Positions 1 through 6,542 of a stretch of 8,265 nucleotides of DNA are shown here, piece by piece. This DNA comes from UBA5976 sp037137575 (GTDB lineage: Bacteria; Actinomycetota; Actinomycetes; S36-B12; UBA5976): assembly GCA_037137575.1 (NCBI GenBank), contig JBAXKB010000047.1, forward strand, positions 1 to 8,265, in the 5' to 3' direction. Numbering within the stretch: position 1 is the stretch's first letter; every line of letters begins with the position of its first letter. The position numbers and the translations under genes are program-made. The notes beneath the pieces were generated by a model. It searched no databases. It saw nothing but the letters and a program-made list of their open reading frames with translations, and was not told the DNA's origin.

Positions 1-933
1 GGCATTGGCAAACTTTTGGTGGCCAGTGCAGTGGTATGGCCAATGGTGCTATTTGGTCGAATGATTGACCGAGTAGGAAAAGGTATTCGCTCTGCACCGC
101 GTGATGCCCTGATTACCAAGTCAGTTGAACCCACTCATTACGCTCGAGCATTTGGCTTCCATCGAAGTGCAGACACTTTTGGTGCAGTTATCGGGCCAAT
201 CGTCGCACTGATTGGGTTGGCTCTTCTAGACAACAACGTTCGAGCCGTGATGTGGTGGGCAGTCATCCCCGCAGTACTTTCTGTAATTTTCACATTCTTC
301 GTTAAGGATGTGAAAATAAAAGAATCAAAAGAGACCGTAAGCGGTGCCAAGGAGAAGCTTGACCCACTACCGCGACCTTTCTGGTTGGCAGTAATTCCAT
401 TCGTAATTTTTGCCTTGACCAATTTGCCCGACACGATGCTGCTATTGCGGCTCTCTCAAATCGGCACTTCTATGACAAATGTTGTACTCGCCTACATCGG
501 CTTCAACTTGGTTTACACATTCGCGGCTTACCCAGCTGGGATTATTGCCGACCGGCTCTCTGCCTACACGGTCTATGCAATCGGGTTAGTCGCTTTTGCC
601 GTCACCTACATAACTATTGGCCAACTCGATAAGCCATCACCGGCTATGTACTTTGCCGTTGCGCTCTACGGATTTTTCCCAGCGTTAACTGACGGAATTG
701 GCAAGGCTGTGGTCTCGCATACTGTGCCAAAAAGCATGCATGGCCGCGCGCAAGGCGTATTTCAGTCACTTTCAGGTGGGTCAATATTGATTGCTGGTAT
801 CTGGGCTGGCCTGCTTTGGTCTAGAGGATCAGGGCATGGATCGCTTCCAATGACCATCGCCGGCGGGCTTGCTGGAATAGGTGCGATTACTCTGCTGATT
901 CTGCGTAGCACCCGCCCGTTGGAAACACACTAA
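1..933 (+). CDS. MFS transporter, C-terminal part (5' end outside window)
   Basis: The reading frame is open from base 1 and ends at TAA 931–933, so the start lies upstream; the TTG at 16 is an internal codon, not a start. About 310 residues are visible, against roughly 400 for a full 12-helix major facilitator protein, so probably the first three or so helices are missing. Near the visible N-terminus is the segment DRVGKGIRSAPRDAL, a signature of a subgroup of drug/metabolite MFS exporters. A charged loop (KDVKIKESKETVSGAKEKLD) separates the two six-helix halves. The C-terminal half carries a second motif-A-like loop (AGIIADRLS). Hydrophobic segments alternate regularly to the end. It is an inner-membrane transporter; the substrate cannot be read from sequence. 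It is followed after 26 bases by a tRNA gene. The MFS assignment is secure; an exporter role is an inference from the subgroup. Confidence 0.85.
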   Translation, partial: GIGKLLVASAVVWPMVLFGRMIDRVGKGIRSAPRDALITKSVEPTHYARAFGFHRSADTFGAVIGPIVALIGLALLDNNVRAVMWWAVIPAVLSVIFTFFVKDVKIKESKETVSGAKEKLDPLPRPFWLAVIPFVIFALTNLPDTMLLLRLSQIGTSMTNVVLAYIGFNLVYTFAAYPAGIIADRLSAYTVYAIGLVAFAVTYITIGQLDKPSPAMYFAVALYGFFPALTDGIGKAVVSHTVPKSMHGRAQGVFQSLSGGSILIAGIWAGLLWSRGSGHGSLPMTIAGGLAGIGAITLLILRSTRPLETH

Positions 934-948
934 GAAATCTGACACAAT
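919..948 (+). promoter_or_regulatory. candidate promoter of the tRNA-Leu gene
   Basis: TTGGAA at 919–924 and CACAAT at 943–948 are separated by 18 bases and lie just upstream of the mature tRNA 5' end at 960. This matches a sigma70-type −35/−10 pair, with transcription expected to start around 955. The −35 element overlaps the last codons of the MFS gene. It is an inference from consensus only; the tRNA could also be read through from the MFS gene. Confidence 0.4.
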
Positions 949-959
949 AGAGACTGCGT

Positions 960-1044
960 GCGGGAGTGGCGGAATTGGCAGACGCACTAGACTTAGGATC
1001 TAGCGCCTTCGGGTGTAGGGGTTCAAGTCCCCTCTCCCGCACCA
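960..1044 (+). tRNA. tRNA-Leu (anticodon UAG), CCA encoded
   Basis: This is a class II tRNA with a complete cloverleaf. The acceptor stem GCGGGAG (960–966) pairs with CTCCCGC (1034–1040), followed by discriminator A and an encoded CCA at 1042–1044. The anticodon stem CTAGA/TCTAG encloses the loop CTTAGGA, with anticodon TAG at 994–996, reading CUA and, by wobble, other CUN leucine codons. A long variable arm forms a 4-bp stem closed by a TTCG tetraloop (about 1003–1014). The T arm is AGGGG-TTCAAGT-CCCCT. The long variable arm, together with the UAG anticodon, fits leucine and not serine. No strong terminator is visible between it and the convergent gene that ends at 1061. Confidence 0.97.
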
Positions 1045-1060
1045 CAGTTTTAAAGTTAAA

Positions 1061-2437
1061 TTAATTCACTGTAAATTTTGAAGTCGTCTGATAGAAAACT
1101 TTATTTCCAAGTTTGTCTATAACTGAGATCCAAAGCGTGTACTCACCTGCTGGTGCAAAACTATTTAGCATTATTTGCTGCAGGTACTTTCCATCCTTTT
1201 CATCGCCACTTGTTCGATCAATTGCATACGCACCATAGTCAATATAGGCACGGCCTTCGGTGTTAGCGAAACCATATCCATCTAATGCAACCCATGCGAT
1301 AACACCCTGCACACCCGTTTCATCCGTTACGTCATAGGTGATGTCTAAGGTCTCACCATAGGAAAGTGTTGCCGAAGATAACTCAATATTTGTGACAACA
1401 GGAGCGCTGGAATCAGAAGATCCGCCAGTAACTCGAAATGGTATAGACGAAGACTCAGCCATATGTCCGAACACATCAGTTGCATCAAAAAATGCCGTGT
1501 ACTCCGTGTTCACTGCATCGCTAGGAACTTTGCAGGTTGCCGAGAAAACAGAACCTTGTGCTGTTCGTGATCCACGTGTACCCATCAAACCAAAGCCACA
1601 CCAGGTGGTAACCCAGCCACTCGGGCCACCAATTTTTACCGAACTACTATCAATGAGCGAATCATCTTTTACAGTCCAGACGAAAGTTAATGCAGAGCCG
1701 GCTGTAATGGTTTGAGTCATACTCATGTTAGAAACCACAGGTGCAGAACCATCAATTATGCAAGCGCCCGAGATTGAGTCAGCTGAATCGTCTGCGCAAT
1801 AATTTGTACCAGAACCAGGAACCAACTTGTCTTTCGAATCGCCACCTTGCAGCGTGTCATCTCCTGCGCCACCAACAAGGACATCTGACCCTAAACCACC
1901 AGTTAAGCGATCGGCATCATCGCCACCTTGGATGGTGTCGTTGTCTGCGCCGCCCGCGAGTGTGTCTGATCCAGTGCCACCCATAAGTGTGTCACCTCCA
2001 CGAAGGCCCTTGATGACATCTGAGCCAGAACCGCCAATTAAGGAGTCAGCGTCATTACCACCAAGTATTGTGTCATCGCCTTGTCCACCATTAATTAGAT
2101 CTTGACCAGCCTCGCCAAAAATTGTGTCGCTTCCAGCATTGCTGTAGATGATGTCGTTGTCCACGCCGCCATGTATTGTGTCCTCACCAAGCGAGCCACA
2201 AATTACATCATTTCCCATTCCAGCATTGACTCTATGAACACCACTACCCTGCACAACGATTACATCAGCTGCACTTGTGCCGTTGATAATGCGTGCAGAT
2301 GAGGTGATTGTCGCTGCCAAACCATTACAAGTCGCACCAGCGGCCTGGGCGCCAGAAGGTACAGCGATGAAGCCGGCACATAAAACTGAAAAGATCACAA
2401 ACCTTCGAACTTTGACACGTTTAGCCAGTACCGACAT
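1061..2437 (-). CDS. secreted RTX-like calcium-binding repeat protein with two Ig-like domains
   Basis: The 458-residue protein starts at ATG 2437, chosen because AGGAG (2446–2450) sits 8 bases upstream and the protein then begins with a good Sec signal peptide: basic VLAKRVKVRR, a hydrophobic core, and a probable AQA cleavage site near residue 32. An upstream in-frame start at 2491 would put 18 polar residues before the signal. Residues 73–207 are fifteen contiguous nonapeptides of the GGxGxDxLx type, which in RTX proteins form a calcium-binding parallel beta roll. Two related domains follow (about 230–338 and 343–458), each opening with SAPVV[ST]N and rich in beta-type sequence, like bacterial Ig or cadherin-like modules. 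Six cysteines remain in the mature chain (37, 80, 214, 226, 280, 302), suggesting disulfides. There is no LPxTG motif or C-terminal membrane anchor, and no type I secretion genes are nearby, so export by Sec and release or loose surface attachment is likely. Adhesion or extracellular binding is an inference; no enzyme domain is seen. Confidence 0.85.
   Translation of the reverse strand: MSVLAKRVKVRRFVIFSVLCAGFIAVPSGAQAAGATCNGLAATITSSARIINGTSAADVIVVQGSGVHRVNAGMGNDVICGSLGEDTIHGGVDNDIIYSNAGSDTIFGEAGQDLINGGQGDDTILGGNDADSLIGGSGSDVIKGLRGGDTLMGGTGSDTLAGGADNDTIQGGDDADRLTGGLGSDVLVGGAGDDTLQGGDSKDKLVPGSGTNYCADDSADSISGACIIDGSAPVVSNMSMTQTITAGSALTFVWTVKDDSLIDSSSVKIGGPSGWVTTWCGFGLMGTRGSRTAQGSVFSATCKVPSDAVNTEYTAFFDATDVFGHMAESSSIPFRVTGGSSDSSAPVVTNIELSSATLSYGETLDITYDVTDETGVQGVIAWVALDGYGFANTEGRAYIDYGAYAIDRTSGDEKDGKYLQQIMLNSFAPAGEYTLWISVIDKLGNKVFYQTTSKFTVN
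1817..2221 (-). repeat. 27-bp-period tandem repeats encoding 15 RTX nonapeptides
   Basis: Fifteen consecutive 27-base units encode nine-residue repeats with no insertion or deletion. Conserved positions are the paired glycines, the aspartate at position 5 and the aliphatic residue at position 7. Several units deviate at calcium-ligand positions (for example NDADSLIG and DDADRLTG lack the glycine at position 3), and the last unit (DSKDKLVP) is degenerate. The DNA is diverged enough that recent unit duplication is not obvious. Confidence 0.88.
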
Positions 2438-2445
2438 TTGCAATT

Positions 2446-2450
2446 CTCCT
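2446..2450 (-). promoter_or_regulatory. ribosome binding site that sets the start of the RTX protein
   Basis: AGGAG on the − strand lies 8 bases before ATG 2437. It decides in favour of the shorter protein that begins directly with a signal peptide. No convincing −35/−10 pair was found in the rest of the AT-rich spacer to rdgB (2438–2558). Confidence 0.75.
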
Positions 2451-2558
2451 GCGCACACTTGAGTGGAACTACTAACAGTCTTACCCAGCATGAATAGGGT
2501 CGCAACTGCTAGAAGATAACGATTTAATGAACTTTTATGAGTTAATTAAAGTCAACCT

Positions 2559-3164
2559 TTAAAGCAGGTTTTGCATTGAAATTGCTAATTTTCGCAACGC
2601 TTGGCCACGGTGGCTAATGGCATCTTTATCTGTTGCCGACATCTCGGCCGTAGTCACTGAGAATCCTGTTGGAACAAAAATTGGATCGTAACCAAAGCCC
2701 TCTGTGCCGCGAGGTTCTCGAAGCAATGACCCTTCAACAACGCCTCGTTCAACAACTTCGGTGCCATCAGGCAGCACTAGAACAGCTGCGCAAACAAACT
2801 GCGCCCCGCGGTTCTCATCAGGAGTGTGCAACATCTGCTTGAGAACTAAGTTGAGGTTTTCTTGATCAACATTTTCAGTAGCACCCGACCAGCGTGCTGA
2901 AAGCACACCAGGAGCCCCAGCCAAGGCATCCACACATAAACCGGAATCATCAGCAATCGTGGGCAGTCCTGTGTGCGCCACCAAAGCACGCGCCTTCAAT
3001 AGAGCGTTACCTTCAAAAGTATCTTCGGTTTCTTCAACTTCAGGAGCATCGGGGAGATCAGCCGCTGTGAGCACTTCAATATCGCTGTGTAGTGTTTCGA
3101 GAATGCGGGCTAGCTCTTGCGCCTTGTGCAAGTTGCGCGTGGCCAACACAATTTTGATGGACAT
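2559..3164 (-). CDS. rdgB: XTP/dITP diphosphatase (RdgB/HAM1 family)
   Basis: The 201-residue protein hydrolyses non-canonical purine nucleoside triphosphates (XTP, ITP, dITP) to monophosphate and pyrophosphate, keeping deaminated bases out of DNA and RNA. All family motifs are present: ATRNLHK at 8–14 (nucleotide and phosphate binding), the acidic ADDSGL at 71–76 with the catalytic/metal Asp pair 72–73, GAPGVLSARWSG at 83–94, GFGYDPIF at 156–163, and SHRGQAL at 184–190. Length is typical for the family (about 200). The ATG at 3164 lies 3 bases after the rph stop codon, so translation is probably coupled. The pair rph–rdgB is a standard actinobacterial neighbour set (Rv1340–Rv1341 in M. tuberculosis). 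No strong terminator follows it. Confidence 0.95.
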   Translation of the reverse strand: MSIKIVLATRNLHKAQELARILETLHSDIEVLTAADLPDAPEVEETEDTFEGNALLKARALVAHTGLPTIADDSGLCVDALAGAPGVLSARWSGATENVDQENLNLVLKQMLHTPDENRGAQFVCAAVLVLPDGTEVVERGVVEGSLLREPRGTEGFGYDPIFVPTGFSVTTAEMSATDKDAISHRGQALRKLAISMQNLL

Positions 3165-3167
3165 AAT

Positions 3168-3902
3168 TTATTTACCTGAAGCCAGTGCGGCAATCTGTAA
3201 ATTAGTCAGGTGCGCACAACCTGTGGTTGCTAGATCCAAAAGTTCGTTTAGAAGTCCGCGATCAAATGGCTCGCGTTCTGCAGTGCCTTGAACTTCAACA
3301 AACTTGCCAGAACCAGTCATTACAACATTCATATCTGTTTCGGCACGAACATCATCGTCGTAGTGCAAATCAAGAGTTGGCAGGCCATCAACAATGCCAA
3401 CCGAAACCGCAGCAATTGAGTCACGTAGTACAACAGCAGATGGGGTAACTAATCCTGAAGTGCGCGCCCACTCAATCGCATCCGCTACCGCGACATAAGC
3501 CCCGGTTATAGCAGCTGTGCGAGTACCACCATCGGCTTGAATAACATCGCAGTCAATCATGATGGTGTTTTCACCAAGTGAACCCATGTCTAAAACGGAG
3601 CGAAGGCTACGGCCAATTAAACGGGAAATTTCGTGTGTGCGTCCCCCAAGTTTGCCTTTAACGCTCTCGCGATCGTTGCGAGTGTGTGTCGCCCGAGGAA
3701 GCATCGAGTACTCGGCGGTTAGCCAACCTTCGTTGCTTCCCGATTTCCAACGAGGCACTCCGGCAGTGAATGACACTGCGCATAGAACCCGAGTGGCACC
3801 AAACTCAACTAGAACACTGCCTTCAGCATGATCTAAGTAGTTTCGGGTGAATTTAACATTGCGCAGTTCATCAATCGAACGGCCATCTGAGCGTGTAGTC
3901 AT
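3168..3902 (-). CDS. rph: ribonuclease PH
   Basis: This is a phosphorolytic 3'-to-5' exoribonuclease that trims tRNA 3' ends, using phosphate and releasing nucleoside diphosphates. The 244-residue protein has the RNase PH fold signatures: SMLPRATHTRNDRE at 66–79, GGRTHEISRLIGRSLR at 86–101 with the expected phosphate-site Arg88, GENTIMIDCDVIQADGGTRTA at 110–130, and ETDMNVV at 188–194 with the metal-binding acidic residues. I start it at ATG 3902 because MTTRSDGRS aligns with the usual N-terminus (M-x-x-R-x-D-G-R). A TTG at 3926 would add eight residues that the family does not have. The gap to the upstream murI stop is 25 bases. Its family partner RdgB follows immediately, and murI, rph and rdgB form one probable transcription unit. 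Confidence 0.95.
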   Translation of the reverse strand: MTTRSDGRSIDELRNVKFTRNYLDHAEGSVLVEFGATRVLCAVSFTAGVPRWKSGSNEGWLTAEYSMLPRATHTRNDRESVKGKLGGRTHEISRLIGRSLRSVLDMGSLGENTIMIDCDVIQADGGTRTAAITGAYVAVADAIEWARTSGLVTPSAVVLRDSIAAVSVGIVDGLPTLDLHYDDDVRAETDMNVVMTGSGKFVEVQGTAEREPFDRGLLNELLDLATTGCAHLTNLQIAALASGK

Positions 3903-3927
3903 GTATCTGACTCTATTGCAACGCAAA

Positions 3928-4713
3928 CTACAGCGGGATTACCTCAGAAACTTCTGGACCAAGGAATCGCCTTGCCAGATTAGTGAATGCTGCGCCCGTA
4001 GCCAAGAACTCGTGCTGCGGGGCGGGTAGAGATGGATCACGCATCATGTCACCCTCAACTAGTGTTCGGTAAACATCCTTTGCGGTTTCTTCCGCACTTG
4101 AAACTAAAGTGACCCCATGTCCAACAATCATGGAAATGACACCAGTCAGAAGCGGGTAATGTGTGCAACCCAGAACTACTGTGTCAACGCCGTGCGCCAA
4201 CACTGCGTCAAGGTACTCGTGTGCCACTTCGGTTAACTCCGGCCCACTTGTAACACCCGCCTCAACAAATTCGACGAAGCGTGGGCAGGCTTGTTGGAAA
4301 ACTTCAATGTGTGGAGCCGCGGCAAATGCATCTAAATAGGCACCGCTGGCAACCGTTGATGCTGTTGCAATTACGCCAATCTTGCCATTGCGAGTTGCGC
4401 CTACTGCACGCCGAGCAGCTGGCTGGATCACTTCAATAACTGGAATTGAATACCGCTCGCGAGCATCCCGAAGCATGGCTGCACTTGCTGAGTTACAGGC
4501 GATTACTAGCGCCTTAACATCGCGGTCCACCAGAGTGTCTAAGACATCGAGGGCCAATTCTCGAACTTGCGCAATTGGGCGGGGGCCGTACGGACTGTGG
4601 GCGGTATCGCCAATGTAAAGCACCGGTTCACTGGGTAACTGGTCGAGAACGGCGCGGACAACAGTTAATCCACCGACACCCGAGTCCATTACGCCAATTG
4701 GCCTGTTATCCAT
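3928..4713 (-). CDS. murI: glutamate racemase
   Basis: The enzyme interconverts L- and D-glutamate to supply D-Glu for peptidoglycan in the cytoplasm. The 261-residue protein shows the DSGVGGLTV motif at 10–18 with Asp10/Ser11, the first catalytic cysteine Cys73 in ACNSAS, and the second catalytic cysteine Cys183 in GCTHYPLL with His185. It is full length and cofactor-independent by family. It is first in the − strand series murI–rph–rdgB and divergent from cysO. A TAGGCT −10-like element ends 8 bases before the ATG and there is no good Shine-Dalgarno, so the mRNA may be leaderless or nearly so. In M. tuberculosis the corresponding block also has a rhomboid gene beside murI and another gene (Rv1339) before rphA; both are absent here. 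Confidence 0.96.
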   Translation of the reverse strand: MDNRPIGVMDSGVGGLTVVRAVLDQLPSEPVLYIGDTAHSPYGPRPIAQVRELALDVLDTLVDRDVKALVIACNSASAAMLRDARERYSIPVIEVIQPAARRAVGATRNGKIGVIATASTVASGAYLDAFAAAPHIEVFQQACPRFVEFVEAGVTSGPELTEVAHEYLDAVLAHGVDTVVLGCTHYPLLTGVISMIVGHGVTLVSSAEETAKDVYRTLVEGDMMRDPSLPAPQHEFLATGAAFTNLARRFLGPEVSEVIPL

Positions 4714-4721
4714 ACTTCAAT

Positions 4722-4727
4722 AGCCTA
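4722..4727 (-). promoter_or_regulatory. candidate −10 element for murI
   Basis: TAGGCT on the − strand fits the actinobacterial TANNNT type of −10 hexamer. With eight bases to the ATG at 4713, the expected transcription start falls at or just before the start codon, which fits the lack of a Shine-Dalgarno. No convincing −35 is visible at 17–18 bases. It is an inference from consensus. Confidence 0.35.
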
Positions 4728-4828
4728 ATTCATCAATCAGCATCTCGACTGCTGCAAACCCCTTGCAATAGTTGGTTTGGAAATGTTTTTCGCCATATCT
4801 CGGTTATGTGTAGCGAGCCTAATTCGTC
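4722..4828. repeat. 13-bp direct repeat pair in the murI/cysO divergent spacer
   Basis: AGCCTAATTCATC at 4722–4734 recurs as AGCCTAATTCGTC at 4816–4828 (12 of 13 identical), 94 bases apart, which is close to nine helical turns. On the − strand both copies read GAYGAATTAGGCT, and the left copy contains the murI −10 candidate. The right copy is joined to an inverted half-site: AGCCTA (4816–4821) and TAGGCT (4829–4834) form a perfect 6-bp inverted repeat with a 7-base spacer. The TAGGCT at 4829–4834 is also a possible + strand −10 for cysO. The sites could be two promoters of the same type or two operators of one regulator. Confidence 0.5.
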
Positions 4829-4868
4829 TAGGCTAGAAGAGTCCCCCAAGGAAAATGAGCGAGCAAAC

Positions 4869-5141
4869 ATGTCTGTTGATGTCAGCATCCCAACCATTCT
4901 GCGCACCTACACAAACAACGCGCGTTCGGTTCAGGTATCTGGTGACACACTTGCAGCTGTTATTGCAGATCTTGAGGCTCAGTTCACTGGTATTGGTGAG
5001 CGCCTAATGGAAAATGGGCAACTGCGTAGATTCATAAATGTTTACATCAACGATGAAGATGTTCGATTCCTTGGCAGTCTTGCAGCAACTGTTGCTGATG
5101 GCGATAACATCACAATTTTGCCTGCCGTTGCAGGTGGCTAA
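4869..5141 (+). CDS. cysO: CysO, ubiquitin-like sulfur-carrier protein (MoaD/ThiS family)
   Basis: The small 90-residue beta-grasp protein ends in the required diglycine (ITILPAVAGG). In the known M. tuberculosis pathway the C-terminal glycine is converted to a thiocarboxylate, CysM adds an aminoacrylate derived from O-phosphoserine, and Mec cleaves cysteine from the C-terminus. The sequence is close to mycobacterial CysO throughout (SIPTILR near the start, SGDTLAAVI, NDEDVRFLG, VADGDNITILPAVAGG). I start at ATG 4869, which gives the family length. The open frame continues upstream into unrelated sequence, so longer versions are not credible. A weak purine-rich GAGCGAG lies 5 bases upstream. 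It is followed by cysM after only 2 bases, so the two are co-translated. The activating sulfurtransferase (MoeZ type) is not in the window. Confidence 0.95.
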   Translation: MSVDVSIPTILRTYTNNARSVQVSGDTLAAVIADLEAQFTGIGERLMENGQLRRFINVYINDEDVRFLGSLAATVADGDNITILPAVAGG

Positions 5142-5143
5142 GC

Positions 5144-6091
5144 ATGCGTTACAACTCATTACTTGAGTCAGTTGGAAACACCCCGCTAGTTGGTTTGCCA
5201 ACATTGTCACCATCTGCTGATGTACGGCTGTGGGCCAAGCTTGAAGACCGTAATCCAACTGGTTCGATCAAAGACCGCGCTGCCCTGGCCATGATTGAAG
5301 CTGCTGAAAAAGATGGCTTGCTTACTCCTGGTTGCACAATCTTGGAACCGACAAGTGGAAATACTGGCATCTCACTTGCTATGGCAGCAAAGCTAAAAGG
5401 CTACAACCTGATTTGTGTAATGCCGGAGAACACTTCGCCTGAACGCACCCAGTTACTAAACATGTGGGGCGCAAAAGTTCTGTACTCACCCGCAGCCGGT
5501 GGCTCGAACGAAGCCGTTCGCGTGGCTAAGGGACTCTCTGGCGAAAATCCATCGTGGGTAATGCTGTATCAATACGGCAACCCAGCAAATGCCGAAGCGC
5601 ACTATCGCGGAACTGGCCCAGAGATTTTGGCCGATCTGCCAACCATCACGCACTTTGTTGCTGGACTTGGCACCACTGGCACGCTTATGGGAACTGGGCG
5701 CTACTTGCGTGAACACCGACCTGACGTGCAGATTGTTGCTGCCGAACCACGTTATGGCGAGCTGGTTTATGGCTTGCGCAACCTTGACGAAGGCTTTGTT
5801 CCAGAACTATATGACGCTGAAGTATTAACAACTCGTTATTCTGTCGGCCCGCGTGAAGCCGTTGAGCGCACCCGCCTGCTTTTAGAAAAAGAAGGTATCT
5901 TTGCTGGCATTTCAACCGGGGCCATTTTGCATGCTGCGCTTGGGATGGCCGATAAAGCCATAAAAGCTGGGGAAAAGGCCGATATCGCATTTATCGTTTG
6001 TGATGGCGGCTGGAAGTACCTATCGACTGGTGCTTACGAGGGCACAATTGACCAAGCTGAAGACGCCCTTGATGGCCAACTCTGGGCTTAG
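5144..6091 (+). CDS. cysM: CysM, O-phosphoserine-type cysteine synthase using CysO thiocarboxylate
   Basis: This is a fold-type II PLP enzyme of 315 residues. Visible features are the Schiff-base lysine Lys43 in TGSIKDRAA, the substrate loop PTSGNTG at 69–75, the phosphate-cradling glycine loop GLGTTGT at 174–180, and Ser257 in GISTGA, which contacts the pyridine nitrogen. The segment EPRYGELVYGLRNLDEGFVP carries Arg212, which aligns (constant offset of 8) with Arg220 of M. tuberculosis CysM, the residue needed for O-phosphoserine. The C-terminus GWKYLSTGAY…GQLWA is also CysM-like. I therefore infer O-phosphoserine plus CysO-COSH as substrates, not O-acetylserine plus free sulfide. The ATG is 2 bases after the cysO stop, with AGGTGG inside the cysO end as ribosome site. 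The stop codon overlaps that of mec on the other strand by 4 bases, and no terminator is seen between them. Confidence 0.95.
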   Translation: MRYNSLLESVGNTPLVGLPTLSPSADVRLWAKLEDRNPTGSIKDRAALAMIEAAEKDGLLTPGCTILEPTSGNTGISLAMAAKLKGYNLICVMPENTSPERTQLLNMWGAKVLYSPAAGGSNEAVRVAKGLSGENPSWVMLYQYGNPANAEAHYRGTGPEILADLPTITHFVAGLGTTGTLMGTGRYLREHRPDVQIVAAEPRYGELVYGLRNLDEGFVPELYDAEVLTTRYSVGPREAVERTRLLLEKEGIFAGISTGAILHAALGMADKAIKAGEKADIAFIVCDGGWKYLSTGAYEGTIDQAEDALDGQLWA

Positions 6092-6507
6092 TTCGTAATA
6101 ACGACTTCTTCTTCGGTTATTTCCCCATCAACAATGCGGAACGACCTAAATTCAAACGGCCCTTCCTGCGACCCAGACTCGCGAGTTGAAATCACAACGT
6201 AATGAGCAAATGGTTCAGAGGCGTAGCTGACATCGGTGCGCGACGGAAATGCCTCGGTGGCCGTATGTGAGTGGTAAATAACAACAGGATCTTCATTATT
6301 CGCATCAAGTTCGCGATAGAGCTTTAGCAAATCGGTTGAATCAAACTCATAGAACGTTGGTGAGCGAGCAGCGTTAATCATTGGGATAAATCGTTGCGGA
6401 TTATCACTTTCTGCCGGCCCAGCAATCACCCCACAAGCCTCGTCTGGATGGTCGCTTCTGGCATGGGAAAGCATGGAATCAACCAATTTTTGGCTAATCT
6501 GCAACAT
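6088..6507 (-). CDS. mec: Mec, JAMM zinc peptidase releasing cysteine from CysO
   Basis: The 139-residue Mov34/MPN/PAD-1 metallopeptidase has a complete JAMM active site: Glu23 in DEACGV, then His79-Ser-His81-x7-Ser89-x2-Asp92. By homology to M. tuberculosis Mec (Rv1334) it hydrolyses the CysO–cysteine adduct made by CysM, freeing cysteine and regenerating CysO. Similarity spans the whole chain (HPDEACGVIAGP, RSPTFYEFDS, VIYHSHTATEAFPSRTDV). The start at ATG 6507 fits the family N-terminus. No Shine-Dalgarno precedes it, and a promoter-like TTGACA lies 29 bases upstream, so a leaderless mRNA is possible. In the usual actinobacterial order mec is co-directional with cysO–cysM. Here it faces them tail to tail, and its upstream side is divergent from the rhodopsin gene. 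Confidence 0.95.
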   Translation of the reverse strand: MLQISQKLVDSMLSHARSDHPDEACGVIAGPAESDNPQRFIPMINAARSPTFYEFDSTDLLKLYRELDANNEDPVVIYHSHTATEAFPSRTDVSYASEPFAHYVVISTRESGSQEGPFEFRSFRIVDGEITEEEVVITN

Positions 6508-6512
6508 AAAAG

Positions 6513-6542
6513 TCCCTATTTTCGGCTATTTTCGGCTGTCAA
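6513..6542 (-). promoter_or_regulatory. candidate mec promoter (leaderless type)
   Basis: On the − strand a consensus −35 TTGACA (6542–6537) is followed after 18 bases by TAGGGA (6518–6513), a weak −10, and then 5 bases to the ATG at 6507. Transcription would start at or next to the start codon, consistent with the absence of a Shine-Dalgarno. A second −35-like TTGACC lies directly upstream in tandem. The −35 is good but the −10 poor, so confidence is limited. Confidence 0.35.
6516..6537. repeat. 10-bp tandem direct repeat in the mec/rhodopsin spacer
   Basis: CTATTTTCGG occurs twice back to back (6516–6525, 6526–6535) and is followed by CT of a third unit. The period is close to one helical turn, and the repeat fills the spacer of the proposed mec promoter. 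It may be an operator, a slippage tract that changes promoter spacing, or chance. Confidence 0.5.

Noticed and set aside
960..1044. tRNA-Leu 3' end as an integration site (attB) for a mobile element
   Set aside because: No second copy of the tRNA 3' end, no integrase and no phage genes occur in the window.
1045..1060. Terminator between tRNA-Leu and the RTX gene
   Set aside because: The spacer has short A/T runs but no stem that could form an intrinsic terminator.
1392..2302. Several + strand open frames opposite the RTX gene, some rich in proline and serine
   Set aside because: They mirror the 27-base periodicity of the RTX repeats on the other strand, have no ribosome sites and resemble no family; the − strand frame has signal peptide, repeats and domains.
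2492..2558. Possible rdgB terminator or RTX promoter in the AT-rich spacer
   Set aside because: Only a 5-bp AACCT/AGGTT hairpin without a U run and an isolated TTGACT without a matching −10 were found.
3903..3926. TTG start for rph at 3926, one base after the murI stop
   Set aside because: The eight extra residues do not belong to the RNase PH N-terminus, and MTTRSDGRS at 3902 aligns directly.
4575..4868. Upstream extension of the cysO reading frame to ATG 4575
   Set aside because: It would overlap the start of murI antisense and add about 98 residues not found in CysO; the 90-residue form from 4869 matches the family length.
4854..4871. ATG at 4854 preceded by AAGGA, out of frame with cysO
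   Set aside because: The purine stretch is only 2 bases from that ATG, and the frame encodes nothing recognisable across cysO.
5685..5990. − strand open frame of about 100 codons inside cysM
   Set aside because: It is antisense to a strongly conserved enzyme, has no family resemblance and no ribosome site.
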